A stretch of DNA of 64,000 bases from an uncultured Draconibacterium sp. (GCF_963676735.1 NZ_OY781464.1:5179001-5243000), one strand, 5' to 3'. Counted from the stretch's first letter, positions 1 through 9,064 are shown. Made by a program: numbers and translations. Notes: generated by a model from the letters alone, not told the origin.

Positions 1-560
1 ACATTAGAGGCCACCCGTTGTTTAAGAAAATAAGGATAAGCGCCTTCCCATAGCATTTTTTCATCGTAGTTCGATTCAAGAAATAAAGCGTGGCAATAAC
101 TGATGTGATCTTTTACCTGTTCGCAGGCTTCTCCAATATCAGTAAAAATACCAATATTTTGGTTGTTGTATTTAATTCTAAACGAACACGGATCGGCAGC
201 ATCGTGGCTTTTGGATACCGGGTATACAGTAAAATCGTCAATCGGAATATTTTCCTCGTGGTGAAAGAATCGTGGAGAATAGGGACGCAGGTTTTTGTAG
301 GCGCCGTCAAATGTTTTGGCACTCATGTAAATTGGCACCTGTAAGCGTTTCCCAAACACGCGGGCTCCACGCAAATGGTCGCTGTGTTCGTGTGTAATAA
401 AAACGGCTTTTACTTTGCTTGCATCGAGGCCGCGTTCCTGCATCCGCAGCAGGATTTGTTTGGTAGAAATACCTGCATCAATTAGTATGGCCGAGGTTTC
501 GTTACCGATATAATAACAGTTTCCGTTACTTCCTGAAGCTATGGCGCAAATTTCGAGCAT
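1..560 (-). CDS. MBL-fold metallo-hydrolase, WalJ/YycJ type (partial, 3' end off the window)
   Basis: Reading back from the ATG at 558-560 gives an open frame of about 186 codons that leaves the window at base 1, so the C-terminus is missing. The N-terminus carries the IASGSNGN strand, the aspartate in ILIDAG, and the metal-binding motif THEHSDH, followed by a histidine in VSKSHDAAD. These are features of the beta-lactamase-fold YycJ/WalJ family, putative single-stranded exonucleases or DNA-repair hydrolases in other bacteria. It follows the isochorismatase-like gene on the same strand after about 50 bases and is probably last or near last in the SIS-isochorismatase-MBL operon. The exact substrate cannot be told from sequence. 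A box matching TAnnTTTG lies at 565-572, so a separate, almost leaderless transcript is possible. Confidence 0.85.
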   Translation of the reverse strand, partial: MLEICAIASGSNGNCYYIGNETSAILIDAGISTKQILLRMQERGLDASKVKAVFITHEHSDHLRGARVFGKRLQVPIYMSAKTFDGAYKNLRPYSPRFFHHEENIPIDDFTVYPVSKSHDAADPCSFRIKYNNQNIGIFTDIGEACEQVKDHISYCHALFLESNYDEKMLWEGAYPYFLKQRVASN

Positions 561-612
561 AGAGCAAAGTTAAAAGCCATTGCCCAACATTCTCAGGCAA
601 TGGTTAGTTGAT

Positions 613-1155
613 TTATTTTACCAGTTTTGAAATAGCCCGGAACGCAGGATCTCCAGCCGAACGCGTTAGTTCAAAAAGGATGGATTCATAGGATGTCATC
701 ATAATTTCTTCAAAACGAAGACGTTCTTTTGCTAATTCAATATTGGCAGGTGTTCTCGACGATACACAATCCATTACCACAATCGGGTTTAAACCTGCTG
801 CTTTCAGGTCGATGGCAGTTTGTAAAACGCAAACATGCGATTCTATTCCACTGATAATAATGTTTTTAGCGCCAATTTCTTTTAGCTTTTCCGAAATCTC
901 GGGTACATCAAAACAGCTGAAATCTTTTTTCTCAAAATAAGAAAACGTATCAAATGCTGCCTGAATTTCAGATACAGTCTCGCCAAGGCCTTTTGTATAT
1001 TGTTGCGATACCAGCATCGGAACTTCTAGTTCTTTCAATCCCTGGGTTAGCACCTCGCAATTTTTTAGCAGTTCGTCTTTGTTGTGCATGGCAGCGATTA
1101 AACGCTCCTGAATGTCAATAATTAATCCTACCGTGTTTTTTTTTGTAATTCTCAT
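613..1155 (-). CDS. Isochorismatase-family cysteine hydrolase
   Basis: The 180-residue protein has the full isochorismatase-like fold: Asp14 in the IIDIQERL strand, a lysine around residue 77 in FEKKDFS, and Cys109 in ESHVCVLQTA, which together form the Asp-Lys-Cys triad. Length fits the short, stand-alone YcaC-like members rather than siderophore isochorismatases, and no siderophore genes are nearby. A cytosolic amidohydrolase acting on a small amide is therefore more likely than true isochorismatase activity; the substrate is unknown. It lies 65 bases downstream of the SIS-domain gene on the same strand and is probably co-transcribed with it. Confidence 0.88.
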   Translation of the reverse strand: MRITKKNTVGLIIDIQERLIAAMHNKDELLKNCEVLTQGLKELEVPMLVSQQYTKGLGETVSEIQAAFDTFSYFEKKDFSCFDVPEISEKLKEIGAKNIIISGIESHVCVLQTAIDLKAAGLNPIVVMDCVSSRTPANIELAKERLRFEEIMMTSYESILFELTRSAGDPAFRAISKLVK

Positions 1156-1220
1156 TTTTCAGTTTTTAATCGTTAAAAGTTGCAGGTAACAAGGTAGTTC
1201 AGTGTTTAGTTTAACTTGTT

Positions 1221-1844
1221 CTAATGGTTGTTTTTTGTGTCGTTTTTGGCTTGTAAGCGCGATTTGCTTCCCAGGTATCCACCATGGTGACGTTTGGCAT
1301 AGTCGTCGTTGGTAAAACCAATTTTGTTCATCATCGAAACAACCAGGGCATCGCCAATTACAGTCATTACGGTTGTTGATGTTGTGGGCGATAAGCCAAG
1401 GGGGCACACCTCTTTTGGGTTACCGGTGTAAATAAAAGCATCGGCATTTTGGGCCAAAACCCCCTTAGGGTTGCTCGAAATTACGATTAACGGAAGTCCG
1501 GCATATAAATTTTCAGCCAAATCAATAAGTTCAATAATTTCACGCGTTTTCCCCGAGTTCGAGATAACCAGTAAAACATCGTTTTCCTGCACAACGCCAA
1601 GATCGCCGTGTTGCGATTCGCTCGGATGCAGAAATACTGCAGGAGTTCCGGTTGAACTGAATGTGGTGGCAATATTAAGGGCGATTTGCCCGGCTTTTCC
1701 CATTCCGCTGGTAACCAGTTTGCCTTTCTTTAAATGTACCTGGCGGTGAATTAATTCAATAGCCTCTAACATGCCGTCTTCAACAGGAATATTCAGTATT
1801 GCCTGCGCTTCGTGTGCAATAACTTGTTTTATGGTCTCTTTCAT
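1221..1844 (-). CDS. SIS-domain sugar-phosphate isomerase, KdsD/GutQ-like without CBS domains
   Basis: The 207-residue protein consists of one SIS domain: VTSGMGKAGQIA (phosphosugar binding), PSESQHGDLGVV and ISNSGKTREIIELI, then CPLGLSPTTSTTVMTVIGDAL. This pattern matches arabinose-5-phosphate isomerases (KdsD/KpsF/GutQ), which make ribulose-5-P to arabinose-5-P for Kdo synthesis. The usual tandem CBS domains (residues about 200-320 in KdsD) are absent; the protein ends just after the SIS fold with a basic tail. CBS-less forms are known, but the in vivo substrate here is an inference. It is first in a three-gene minus-strand operon with a TAGATTTG -7 box at 1864-1871. Confidence 0.85.
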   Translation of the reverse strand: MKETIKQVIAHEAQAILNIPVEDGMLEAIELIHRQVHLKKGKLVTSGMGKAGQIALNIATTFSSTGTPAVFLHPSESQHGDLGVVQENDVLLVISNSGKTREIIELIDLAENLYAGLPLIVISSNPKGVLAQNADAFIYTGNPKEVCPLGLSPTTSTTVMTVIGDALVVSMMNKIGFTNDDYAKRHHGGYLGSKSRLQAKNDTKNNH

Positions 1845-1863
1845 TATAACTGTCTTGGTGGTG

Positions 1864-1871
1864 CAAATCTA
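1864..1871 (-). promoter_or_regulatory. Candidate -7 box (TAGATTTG) for the SIS operon
   Basis: On the minus strand the bases read TAGATTTG, an exact match to the Bacteroidota -7 consensus TAnnTTTG, about 20 bases before the SIS-gene ATG. No clear -33 TTG was found at the usual spacing. Confidence 0.45.
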
Positions 1872-2132
1872 AGTTAAAAAAATGAAGTGGCTCTGCAGCC
1901 AATAAGTGTTTTAAGAGATTTTTACAAACAAGTGATTTTTGTTACACAAAAAATGTGTTGTAGGTCATAAAATTTTCAGAACAAAATGCGGGGTTCAACG
2001 GTTAAATATTCGTTACATTTAACGATAATTTTTAAAAAAAAGCTGAAAGTCGAAAGTAAACTAACTGCAGTAAAATTATCATTCTACTGTGTCCAAACTT
2101 TATCCGGCTGTTAGCTGTAAACAATTAATAAG

Positions 2133-3266
2133 ATGAAGATTCACGAATATCAAGCCCGAAATTTATTCAGGAAGTACGGGATTCCTGTGCCGGAAGGTGT
2201 TGTGTGCCATTCGGTTGATGAAGTAAAAAAGAAAGTGTCGGACAAAGACAAGTTGCGTGTGGTAAAAGCCCAGGTACATGTAGGAGGCAGAGGTAAAGCA
2301 GGCGGAGTAAAGCTGGCCACCACAAAAGCCGAAGCAATTGAAAAGGCAAAGCAGATTCTGGGAATGGACATTAAAGGAATCACCGTTGAAAAAATACTGG
2401 TTGCCGATGCTGTTGACATTGAAAAAGAGTTTTATGTGGGGCTGATTAACGACCGCAATACCAAATCCGTGACACTAATGGCCAGTGCCGAAGGTGGTGT
2501 TGAAATTGAAGAAGTTGCAAAAGTATCGCCTGAAAAAATTATAAAATTGACCATCGACCCGGCAATGGGACTGATGCCCTGGCAAGCCCGGAAAATCTCC
2601 TTGCAGTTATTTAGCGATCCGAAGCAAATTCGCCAATGTGCTGATATTCTGGTAAAATTATATCAATTGTATATCGAAACAGATTCGTCGCTGGCTGAAA
2701 TAAATCCGCTGGTTCTTACTCCCGATAAGCAAGTGCTGGCCATTGACGGTAAAATGAATTTTGATGATAATGCTTTATTCCGCCAGAAAGATATTATTGC
2801 CATGCGTGAAGCGGATAAAGATGAACAAAAGGAGATTGAAGCCAATGCCAAGGGCCTGTCGTATATTAAGTTGGATGGCAATATTGGTTGCATGGTAAAT
2901 GGGGCCGGTTTAGCAATGGCAACCATGGATATGATAAAACTTTATGGTGGAGAACCTGCCAATTTCCTTGATATTGGTGGTTCGTCGAATCCGCAGAAGG
3001 TTATTGATGCCATGAATATATTGCTTAGCGACAAAAATGTAAACTCAGTAATGATAAATATTTTTGGTGGAATTACCCGTTGCGATGATGTTGCCCGTGG
3101 ATTGGTTGCAGCACTCGACCAGATAAATACTGATGTGCCCATTGTAATTCGCCTCTCGGGGACCAATGCCAAAGAAGGACTTGAAATTATTGAACAAACA
3201 GGTTTGCCGGTTGTAAAAACCATGCGCGAAGCAGCACAAAAAGCCATCGAGTTAAGTAAAAAATAG
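2133..3266 (+). CDS. sucC: Succinate-CoA ligase (ADP-forming) beta subunit
   Basis: The 377-residue protein starts MKIHEYQARNLFRKYGIPVP and has an ATP-grasp domain (residues 1-240) with the VHVGGRGKAGGVK nucleotide loop, then the flavodoxin-like CoA-ligase domain with NGAGLAMATMD, DIGGSS and NIFGGITRCDDVA. Length is normal (E. coli 388). With SucD it forms the TCA-cycle enzyme that interconverts succinyl-CoA and succinate while making ATP. sucD follows after 25 bases with a purine-rich ribosome site, so the two are one transcript. The 288-base gap upstream is AT-rich with no other gene; a near-match to the -7 box (TACATTTA) lies at 2014-2021. Confidence 0.97.
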   Translation: MKIHEYQARNLFRKYGIPVPEGVVCHSVDEVKKKVSDKDKLRVVKAQVHVGGRGKAGGVKLATTKAEAIEKAKQILGMDIKGITVEKILVADAVDIEKEFYVGLINDRNTKSVTLMASAEGGVEIEEVAKVSPEKIIKLTIDPAMGLMPWQARKISLQLFSDPKQIRQCADILVKLYQLYIETDSSLAEINPLVLTPDKQVLAIDGKMNFDDNALFRQKDIIAMREADKDEQKEIEANAKGLSYIKLDGNIGCMVNGAGLAMATMDMIKLYGGEPANFLDIGGSSNPQKVIDAMNILLSDKNVNSVMINIFGGITRCDDVARGLVAALDQINTDVPIVIRLSGTNAKEGLEIIEQTGLPVVKTMREAAQKAIELSKK

Positions 3267-3291
3267 GCGTAAACGTTTAAAGAGGAAGAAA

Positions 3292-4164
3292 ATGAGCATA
3301 CTAATAAATAAAGATACAAAAGTAATCGTTCAGGGGATTACCGGCCGCGACGGTGCATTTCATACGGCCAAAATGAAAGCTTATGGTACCCAGGTAGTGG
3401 GTGGTACTTCGCCCGGAAAGGCCGGACAACAGGTTGAAGGAGTTCCGGTTTTTAACACCGTTGAAGATGCAGTGAAAGCCACCGGTGCCGATGCGTCGGT
3501 AATTTTTGTTCCGGCGCCGTTTGCGGCGGACGCCATTATGGAAGCCAGTTACGCCGGGGTAAAGTTAGTTGTTTGTATTACCGAGCATGTACCGGTTCAG
3601 GATATGATTCGTGTTACTCCGGTATTACAAAAAAACAGAACAAAACTGGTTGGGGCCAACTGTCCGGGATTAATAACCCCTGATGAATGTTTGATTGGTA
3701 TTTTGCCTGCAATGATCTTTAAAAAAGGAAATGTAGGTTTAATTTCGCGTTCGGGTACATTAACATACGAGGTGGTTAATATGCTTAGCGAAAGCGGGCT
3801 TGGTCAAACAACTTGTGTGGGTATTGGTGGCGATGCCGTTTCAGGTCTGTATTTTATTGACTTACTGGAGATGTATGAAAATGATCCGGCAACAGAAGCT
3901 GTGGTTGTAATTGGCGAAATTGGCGGCGATGCAGAAGAGCAGGCAGCCCGTTTTATTAAAGAGAAAATGACAAAACCTGTGGTGGCATTTATTGCCGGCC
4001 AATCGGCACCTCCGGGAAAACGGATGGGGCATGCCGGAGCAATTATTTCGAGTGGATCGGGTACAGCTGAAGAAAAAATAAAAGCTTTTAAAGCTGCCAA
4101 TGTTCCGGTGGCTAAAGAACCACGGGAAATTCCGGGATTGGTAAAAGAAAAATTAGGATTGTAA
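3292..4164 (+). CDS. sucD: Succinate-CoA ligase alpha subunit
   Basis: The 290-residue protein has the CoA-binding Rossmann domain at the N-terminus (VQGITGRDGAFH, GGTSPGKAGQ) and the ligase domain with ANCPGLITP, SRSGTLTYE and the phospho-histidine loop KRMGHAGAI, in which His247 is the phosphorylated residue. Length and motifs match canonical SucD. The start is preceded by AGAGGAAGAA, one of the few clear purine-rich ribosome sites in the window. It is the second gene of sucCD, and a strong intrinsic terminator follows 20 bases after the stop. Confidence 0.97.
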   Translation: MSILINKDTKVIVQGITGRDGAFHTAKMKAYGTQVVGGTSPGKAGQQVEGVPVFNTVEDAVKATGADASVIFVPAPFAADAIMEASYAGVKLVVCITEHVPVQDMIRVTPVLQKNRTKLVGANCPGLITPDECLIGILPAMIFKKGNVGLISRSGTLTYEVVNMLSESGLGQTTCVGIGGDAVSGLYFIDLLEMYENDPATEAVVVIGEIGGDAEEQAARFIKEKMTKPVVAFIAGQSAPPGKRMGHAGAIISSGSGTAEEKIKAFKAANVPVAKEPREIPGLVKEKLGL

Positions 4165-4183
4165 AATCGGGTTTGAAAATATA

Positions 4184-4224
4184 AAAAAGAGGCTGTGCAA
4201 ATTTTTGTACAGCCTCTTTTTTTT
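4184..4224. terminator. Bidirectional intrinsic terminator between sucD and arsC-like gene
   Basis: A-tract, perfect stem AGAGGCTGT/ACAGCCTCT with a short AT-rich loop, then a run of Ts. The A-run and T-run flank both sides, so it can end transcription from both convergent operons. Confidence 0.9.
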
Positions 4225-4279
4225 GCCTAATGCCTTAAGCGGTGTTAAACGCGAAACACGTAAGGCCCGGCTTTGTTAT

Positions 4280-4618
4280 TTATAGAATGTCATCAATATT
4301 TTCAGGCGGATTGCCCAAAACGGCTTTGTCGCCATTTACCACAATTGGTCGGTGCAGCAATTTGGGGTTTTCAACCAATACCTTTATCCACTCTTCATCG
4401 CTTAAAATTTTCCCTTTGTACTGTTCTTTGTAATCTTGTTCATGTTGCCGAACAAAGTCAAAAGGTTTTTTGCCGGTTTTGGCAATTATATCTGTAAGCT
4501 CTTCCTGGCTTAAACCATCAGCAAGGTATTTTATAACTTCAACTTTGCAGCCTTTATCTTCGAGGTATTGCAAGCCTTTGCGGCTTTTCGAGCATCGTGG
4601 ATTATGGTATATTTTCAT
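4280..4618 (-). CDS. ArsC/Spx-family thioredoxin-fold reductase (arsenate reductase-like)
   Basis: The 112-residue protein begins MKIYHNPRCSKSRKGLQYLE. Cys9 and the nearby SKSR match the catalytic loop of glutaredoxin-linked arsenate reductases, and the C-terminal part has LLHRPIVVNGDKAVLGNPPE, with the conserved arginine and cis-proline region of the family. Arsenate reduction is the family's known role; YffB and other relatives do other work. No arsenite pump or ArsR regulator is nearby. It lies 40 bases downstream of ppk1 on the same strand, so co-transcription with polyphosphate kinase is likely. Function as arsenate reductase is plausible but not proven. Confidence 0.85.
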   Translation of the reverse strand: MKIYHNPRCSKSRKGLQYLEDKGCKVEVIKYLADGLSQEELTDIIAKTGKKPFDFVRQHEQDYKEQYKGKILSDEEWIKVLVENPKLLHRPIVVNGDKAVLGNPPENIDDIL

Positions 4619-4658
4619 ATTTCTAATAATTCTGGTTTATGCTTTCTGTATTACTGCT

Positions 4659-6719
4659 TTAACTGGTAATCGACTTAATATAATTGTAATAATCTTCCTG
4701 TGCCCTGTAGTTTTTTTCCCCGTTGTCTTTTGCGTAATTATTACTCAACTCCGGATCAAGAATTCGGGCCCTGGTATTGTCTTTTAGCTGAATCTCCAGC
4801 ATTTGTTTTAATTCGTTTTTTATACTCTCATCGTAAATAGGGCAAGCCACTTCTACCCTCCGGTTCAGGTTGCGCGGCATCCAATCGGCCGATGAGATGT
4901 ACATTTTTTCTTCTCCACCGGCTCCAAACAGAAAAATGCGTGAATGTTCGAGGTACTTGTCAACAATACTAATTGCCTGAATATTTTCGCTAAAACCATT
5001 TAGCCCAATTTGTAAGCCAAAGATACCTCTGACAATGAGTTTTGTTTTTACCCCGGCTTGAGCTGCCTGGTACACTTTTTTCATCATTTTCGGATCTATG
5101 AGGCTGTTCATTTTCAATATCATCCATGCGGGTTTGCCCTGTTTAGCCAGTTCTATTTCATGGTCAATGTTTTTTTCCCACTGTTTTCGCATATTAAACG
5201 GGCTTACAACAAGGTGTTTGTAATCGAAGTGTTGGTAGTTTTGTTTAAAAAATTCAAACACTTTTTCTACTTCATTGGCAAGTCGGGCATCAGCGGTAAG
5301 TAATCCGTCATCGGCATAAACACGTGCAGTTCCTTCATGAAAATTTCCGGTGCCAATGTAGGCGTAATTGCGCATACCTCCTTCTTCTTTTCGTTGCACC
5401 CAGGCCAGCTTACTGTGTACTTTCATTCCGGGCACGCCATTAATAACATCGGCTCCTTCTTCCTGCAATTTGTTCGACCAAAAAATATTAGCTTCCTCGT
5501 CGAACCTTGCCTGAAGTTCAACAACAACTGTAACTTTTTTCCCGTTGCGCACGGCATTTAAAAGGGCATTAACCACTTTTGAGGCCGGTGCCACCCGGTA
5601 AATGGTTAGTCCAATTTCTTTAACCGACGGATCGATAGCAGCTTCGCGTATAAAATCAATTAGGTGGTTAAATGTTTGGTACGGATAATGAAGCATAATG
5701 TCTTTTTGTCGCATCATTTTCATTATACTGGTAAAAGGTGGCAAATCCTTGTGGCGGAAAGGCGGAAGTTTGGGGTAAAAATGTTCCTTTTTCCCAATCT
5801 CCGGGAAGTTCATAAAATCTTTATGGTTGTGGTAACGCCCGCCGGGAACAGCATCGCTCCCTTCTGCCATTTTCATTTTTTTTAGCAGAAATTTTAACAA
5901 GTCATCGGGCATTTCCCGGTCGTAAATTAAACGAACCGGTTTCCCTTTTTTACGTTTTTTCAAACTTTGACTCATCTTTTCTACAAAACTTTTCGAAATG
6001 TCATCATCCAAGTCGAGTTCGGCATCGCGGGTAATTTTTATGGTGTAAGCTTCATGCACGTCATAATCAAAATAGAAAAAGATATCGTTCATACAGAAAC
6101 GAATGATGTCGTCAAGAAAGATGACGAATTGTTTTTCTCCTTCTGATGGCAATACTAAAAAACGCGGAACCGAGCGTCCCGGTATTCGAATAAGCGAATA
6201 GGCAAATTCTGTTGGGTCATTGCTGCTCCACAGTTTAACTGCCAGGTAAACCGAACGGTCGCGCAGGTACGGAAATTTATTTTTTTTGCTCAACATAATA
6301 GGAACCAGGTTGGGCAAAACTTTTTCGTAAAAATAGCTACGTACAAAAGCACCTTGCTTTTCGCTTAGGTCTTTTTCGTTTATAATGAAAATGTTATTTT
6401 CTTCAAGCTCGGTTAATATGCCTGAATAAATTTCCTGTACTTTGTTTTGTTGTTCGTTAACTATTTTCTGGATGTTGTTATGCAGCTCCCCGGGAGTCAA
6501 TTGGCCGAGAAGGTTTTCTTCGTCTTTTCCCAATGAAACCATCCGGCGCACAGCAGCAACTCTTACCCTGAAAAATTCGTCGAGGTTATTGGAAAAAATT
6601 CCAATGAAACGAATTCGTTCGAACAGGGGTGTGTTCGGATCCTGTGCTTCCTGCAGCACCCGCTCGTTAAACGACAACCAACTTATTTCCCGATTTATAA
6701 ATTTTTCTTTTGAATACAT
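4659..6719 (-). CDS. ppk1: Polyphosphate kinase 1
   Basis: The 686-residue protein starts with the PPK1 N-terminal domain (FINREISWLSFNERVLQEA, NNLDEFFRVRVAA), a middle domain with the FPYLRDRS strand, and two phospholipase-D-like catalytic domains. The KVHSKLAWV motif holds the autophosphorylated histidine, followed by GTGNFHEGTARVYADDGLLT and, near the C-terminus, the second active-site histidine in LEHSRIFLF and the NLNRRVEV motif. Length fits PPK1 (about 690). It reversibly makes inorganic polyphosphate from ATP, in stress and phosphate storage. It heads a two-gene unit with the ArsC-like gene. No exopolyphosphatase gene is adjacent. Confidence 0.96.
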   Translation of the reverse strand: MYSKEKFINREISWLSFNERVLQEAQDPNTPLFERIRFIGIFSNNLDEFFRVRVAAVRRMVSLGKDEENLLGQLTPGELHNNIQKIVNEQQNKVQEIYSGILTELEENNIFIINEKDLSEKQGAFVRSYFYEKVLPNLVPIMLSKKNKFPYLRDRSVYLAVKLWSSNDPTEFAYSLIRIPGRSVPRFLVLPSEGEKQFVIFLDDIIRFCMNDIFFYFDYDVHEAYTIKITRDAELDLDDDISKSFVEKMSQSLKKRKKGKPVRLIYDREMPDDLLKFLLKKMKMAEGSDAVPGGRYHNHKDFMNFPEIGKKEHFYPKLPPFRHKDLPPFTSIMKMMRQKDIMLHYPYQTFNHLIDFIREAAIDPSVKEIGLTIYRVAPASKVVNALLNAVRNGKKVTVVVELQARFDEEANIFWSNKLQEEGADVINGVPGMKVHSKLAWVQRKEEGGMRNYAYIGTGNFHEGTARVYADDGLLTADARLANEVEKVFEFFKQNYQHFDYKHLVVSPFNMRKQWEKNIDHEIELAKQGKPAWMILKMNSLIDPKMMKKVYQAAQAGVKTKLIVRGIFGLQIGLNGFSENIQAISIVDKYLEHSRIFLFGAGGEEKMYISSADWMPRNLNRRVEVACPIYDESIKNELKQMLEIQLKDNTRARILDPELSNNYAKDNGEKNYRAQEDYYNYIKSITS

Positions 6720-6818
6720 GAGTGCGCAATATTGTAGTGTTAGAAATTAAATTATCAACTCTTACAAGATGTAAAAAGCCGGTGAAAATTGCAAGATAAA
6801 AGCGGGCAATTCTGTTAA

Positions 6819-7908
6819 TTATTGTCCTCCAAATTCCATTAGGTACGCTTTTATAAAGCCATCGAGTTCGCCATCCAGAACGGCATTAACATTTCCGGTT
6901 TCAAAGCCAGTACGCAGGTCTTTCACCATCTTGTAGGGTTGCAATACATACGACCTGATTTGCGATCCCCACTCAATTTTCTTTTTCTGCGACTCAATTT
7001 CAGCCGTTTTTTCGTAGCGTTTGCGTAATTCCAATTCGTAAAGTTGCGACTTTAATAGCCGAAGTGCATTTTCTTTATTGCCCAGTTGCGAGCGGCTTTC
7101 CGTATTTTCAATGGTAATTCCGGTGGGGGCGTGGCGCAAACGAACACCGGTTTCTACTTTATTTACATTTTGTCCGCCGGCACCACCACTTCTGAAAGTG
7201 TCCCAGCTAATATCTGCCGGATTAATTTCCACTTCGATGGTGTCGTCAACCAGTGGCGAAACATACACCGAGGTAAAAGATGTCATTCGTTTATTTTGTG
7301 CATTAAACGGCGACAAACGAACCAGGCGGTGCACGCCGTTTTCGCTTTTTAGGTAACCGTAGGCAAACTCGCCTTCAATCTCAATAGTGCAGCTTTTTAC
7401 CCCAACTTCGTCGCCGGCCTGCATGTCGGCTATTTTCATTTTATAGCCTTGCTTTTCAATCCAGCGGGTATACATCCTAAACAGCATATCGGCCCAGTCG
7501 TTACTTTCCGTTCCGCCGGCTCCTGCATTAATCCGCAGTACTGCTCCCAGTCGGTCTTCTTCGTTGCGAAGCATGTTTTGGGTTTCCAGGTCTTCAATTA
7601 GTTGAAGGGTTTCAGCAAAAGCAGTATCCACTTCTTCTTCGCTGGCTTCTTCCATTTCAAAAAACTCGTAAAGCACCAAAAAATCTTCGGTAGCTCCATG
7701 TACTTTCTTAAAACCGTCGGTCCACACTTTTATGGTGCGGATAAGTTTCATTTGGGCCTCGGCGTCTTTTGGGTTATTCCAAAATTCAGGATCCTGGGTT
7801 TTTAGTTCTTCTTCTTCAAGTTCTACCAGTTTTGCATCGTAGTCAAAGATGCCTCCTCAGCGCATCCCGGCGCTCAACAAGGTCTTTTACCTGTTCCTTT
7901 AAAATCAT
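6819..7908 (-). CDS. prfB: Peptide chain release factor 2, expressed by programmed +1 frameshift
   Basis: Translation starts at the ATG at 7906-7908 and runs 21 codons to CTT followed by an in-frame TGA (7843-7845). A +1 shift on CTT skips the T at 7845 and continues with GAC TAC GAT into the 310-codon main frame to 6819, giving about 362 residues, normal for RF2. The main part has the SPF specificity tripeptide (RLSPFNAQ) and the GGAGGQNVNKVETGVRL loop whose GGQ triggers peptide release. RF2 reads UGA and UAA, so its own UGA autoregulates its synthesis. A TAACTTTG -7 box is at 7933-7940. Calling the gene from the internal ATG at 7751 would lose about 52 N-terminal residues. Confidence 0.96.
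7842..7857 (-). promoter_or_regulatory. RF2 programmed +1 frameshift signal
   Basis: On the minus strand: AGGAGG (7852-7857), a three-base spacer CAT, then CTT TGA C (7848-7842). This is the classic prfB signal: an internal Shine-Dalgarno hexamer, exactly three bases before a slippery CUU, then the poorly read UGA C stop. Confidence 0.95.
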
Positions 7909-7932
7909 TTGTAATTGTTTTTGTACGGACGG

Positions 7933-7940
7933 CAAAGTTA
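7933..7940 (-). promoter_or_regulatory. Candidate -7 box (TAACTTTG) for prfB
   Basis: Exact TAnnTTTG match on the minus strand, 25 bases before the true prfB start codon. Its position supports the upstream ATG as the start. Confidence 0.5.
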
Positions 7941-7999
7941 ACAAGATTTTTTAGGGTGCAGCTTTTTGTAAACACCTCCTGATGCTTATGCCAAAAAAA

Positions 8000-8398
8000 T
8001 TATTTAATTCGTTTATACCTGCTGATATAACCATCGTAAACTTCGTCGGACAGAATAAGTTCGCCAGACGTTGAAAATGAGAAAGAACGCCTGAAACTAC
8101 CACTGATTTCAATCATTTTTGTTTGTTCGTGATTGTAAATTGATGTTGAGGTTATGATGCTAAAATTTGTGTCGGAAACCAATGTGTCGTTTCGGTACTG
8201 CCTGAAAACCGAATCGGTGGTAAACTCAAAAACAATGTTTTCTCCTGTGTCTTTCGGTGTAAGTGTAATTCCTGCAATTGCTCCGGTGCTACTCAGCCAG
8301 TTCCAGCTACCCATTATATCGTTTGCTTCAGGAGAGTCATCAACGCACGAAAAACTTATTAGCATTAAAAGGCATGCCGACATAAAATATTTATACAT
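8000..8398 (-). CDS. Small lipocalin-like lipoprotein, function unknown
   Basis: The 132-residue protein has a type II signal sequence (MYKYFMSACLLMLISFSC) with the lipobox cysteine at residue 18 followed by aspartates, which in Bacteroidota can favour surface export. The mature part has IMGSWNWLSS near its start and repeated short beta strands (IVFEFTTDSVFRQY, DTNFSIITS, GELILSDEVYDGYISRYKR), a layout typical of lipocalin-like and copper-resistance-NlpE-like beta-barrel lipoproteins. No catalytic motif is visible. It sits between prfB and recX on the same strand with about 90-base gaps, and no specific partner is evident. Confidence 0.75.
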   Translation of the reverse strand: MYKYFMSACLLMLISFSCVDDSPEANDIMGSWNWLSSTGAIAGITLTPKDTGENIVFEFTTDSVFRQYRNDTLVSDTNFSIITSTSIYNHEQTKMIEISGSFRRSFSFSTSGELILSDEVYDGYISRYKRIK

Positions 8399-8490
8399 TG
8401 TGTTTTGTTTGTATTTAGATGCAGTTCAGGGCGCAGGGGGTGCGTATGTGGCAGGCTTGTTTTGAGTTTTGGTAAAAGGGTTGCTGGTGA

Positions 8491-8961
8491 TTAATCGAGA
8501 ACGAGATTCATGTGTCGGTGAATCAGTTCAGGCTCGAACCCACGGCCTTGCGTGTACCTGATTATTTGTCCCATTTTTGTGAATTTGTCTTTCTTTTTAA
8601 TTGTTTTGGCTTTGTCTTTCATGGTTTTTACCAGCACCTTAATGTATTGTTCTTCGTCAATTTTTTCAAGTCCTTTTTCAATGGTAGTATCCGAAAGTCC
8701 TTTTTGGCGCAGGTAATGACGAATTTTTACGCGGCCCCATTTGTTAAACTTGAATTTATCGTTCACATATGCTTTGGCGTATCGTTCATCGTCAATGTAT
8801 TTTTCAGCAATCAGTTTTTCGATGATTTCATCTACAATCTCGTCTACAATTTCGTAGGTTAGTATTTTTTTACGGATGTCGGAAGAACACTGCTCTGAAC
8901 GGCTGCACAATTGAGCCATTTTTGAATAAGCCTGTTCGATTTGTTGATTTTGATTTTCCAT
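8491..8961 (-). CDS. recX: Regulatory protein RecX
   Basis: About 156 residues from MENQNQQ (an in-frame ATG lies four codons upstream, at 8973). The sequence shows the RecX three-helix repeats: YSKMAQLCSRSEQCSSDIRK, IIEKLIAEKYIDDERYAKAY, KWGRVKIRHYLRQKGLSDT, and the C-terminal FTKMGQIIRYTQGRGFEPELI. RecX binds RecA filaments and limits their growth and recombinase activity. recA is not nearby, which is common in Bacteroidota. The gene lies about 100 bases downstream of the ABC ATPase gene on the same strand and may be transcribed with it or separately. Confidence 0.88.
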   Translation of the reverse strand: MENQNQQIEQAYSKMAQLCSRSEQCSSDIRKKILTYEIVDEIVDEIIEKLIAEKYIDDERYAKAYVNDKFKFNKWGRVKIRHYLRQKGLSDTTIEKGLEKIDEEQYIKVLVKTMKDKAKTIKKKDKFTKMGQIIRYTQGRGFEPELIHRHMNLVLD

Positions 8962-9064
8962 TCGTTGTAGCATTAAAAAAGGAAAATAAAAATAGTGAAA
9001 AATATCGCGTATTCCTATACTCCTTTTCTATGCCACTAAATTCGGGTTTTCTGGAAGTTGACTT

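Noticed and set aside
6819..7751. Treating the 310-codon frame as the whole prfB
   Set aside because: The frameshift signal and the 21-codon leader upstream account for the missing N-terminus.
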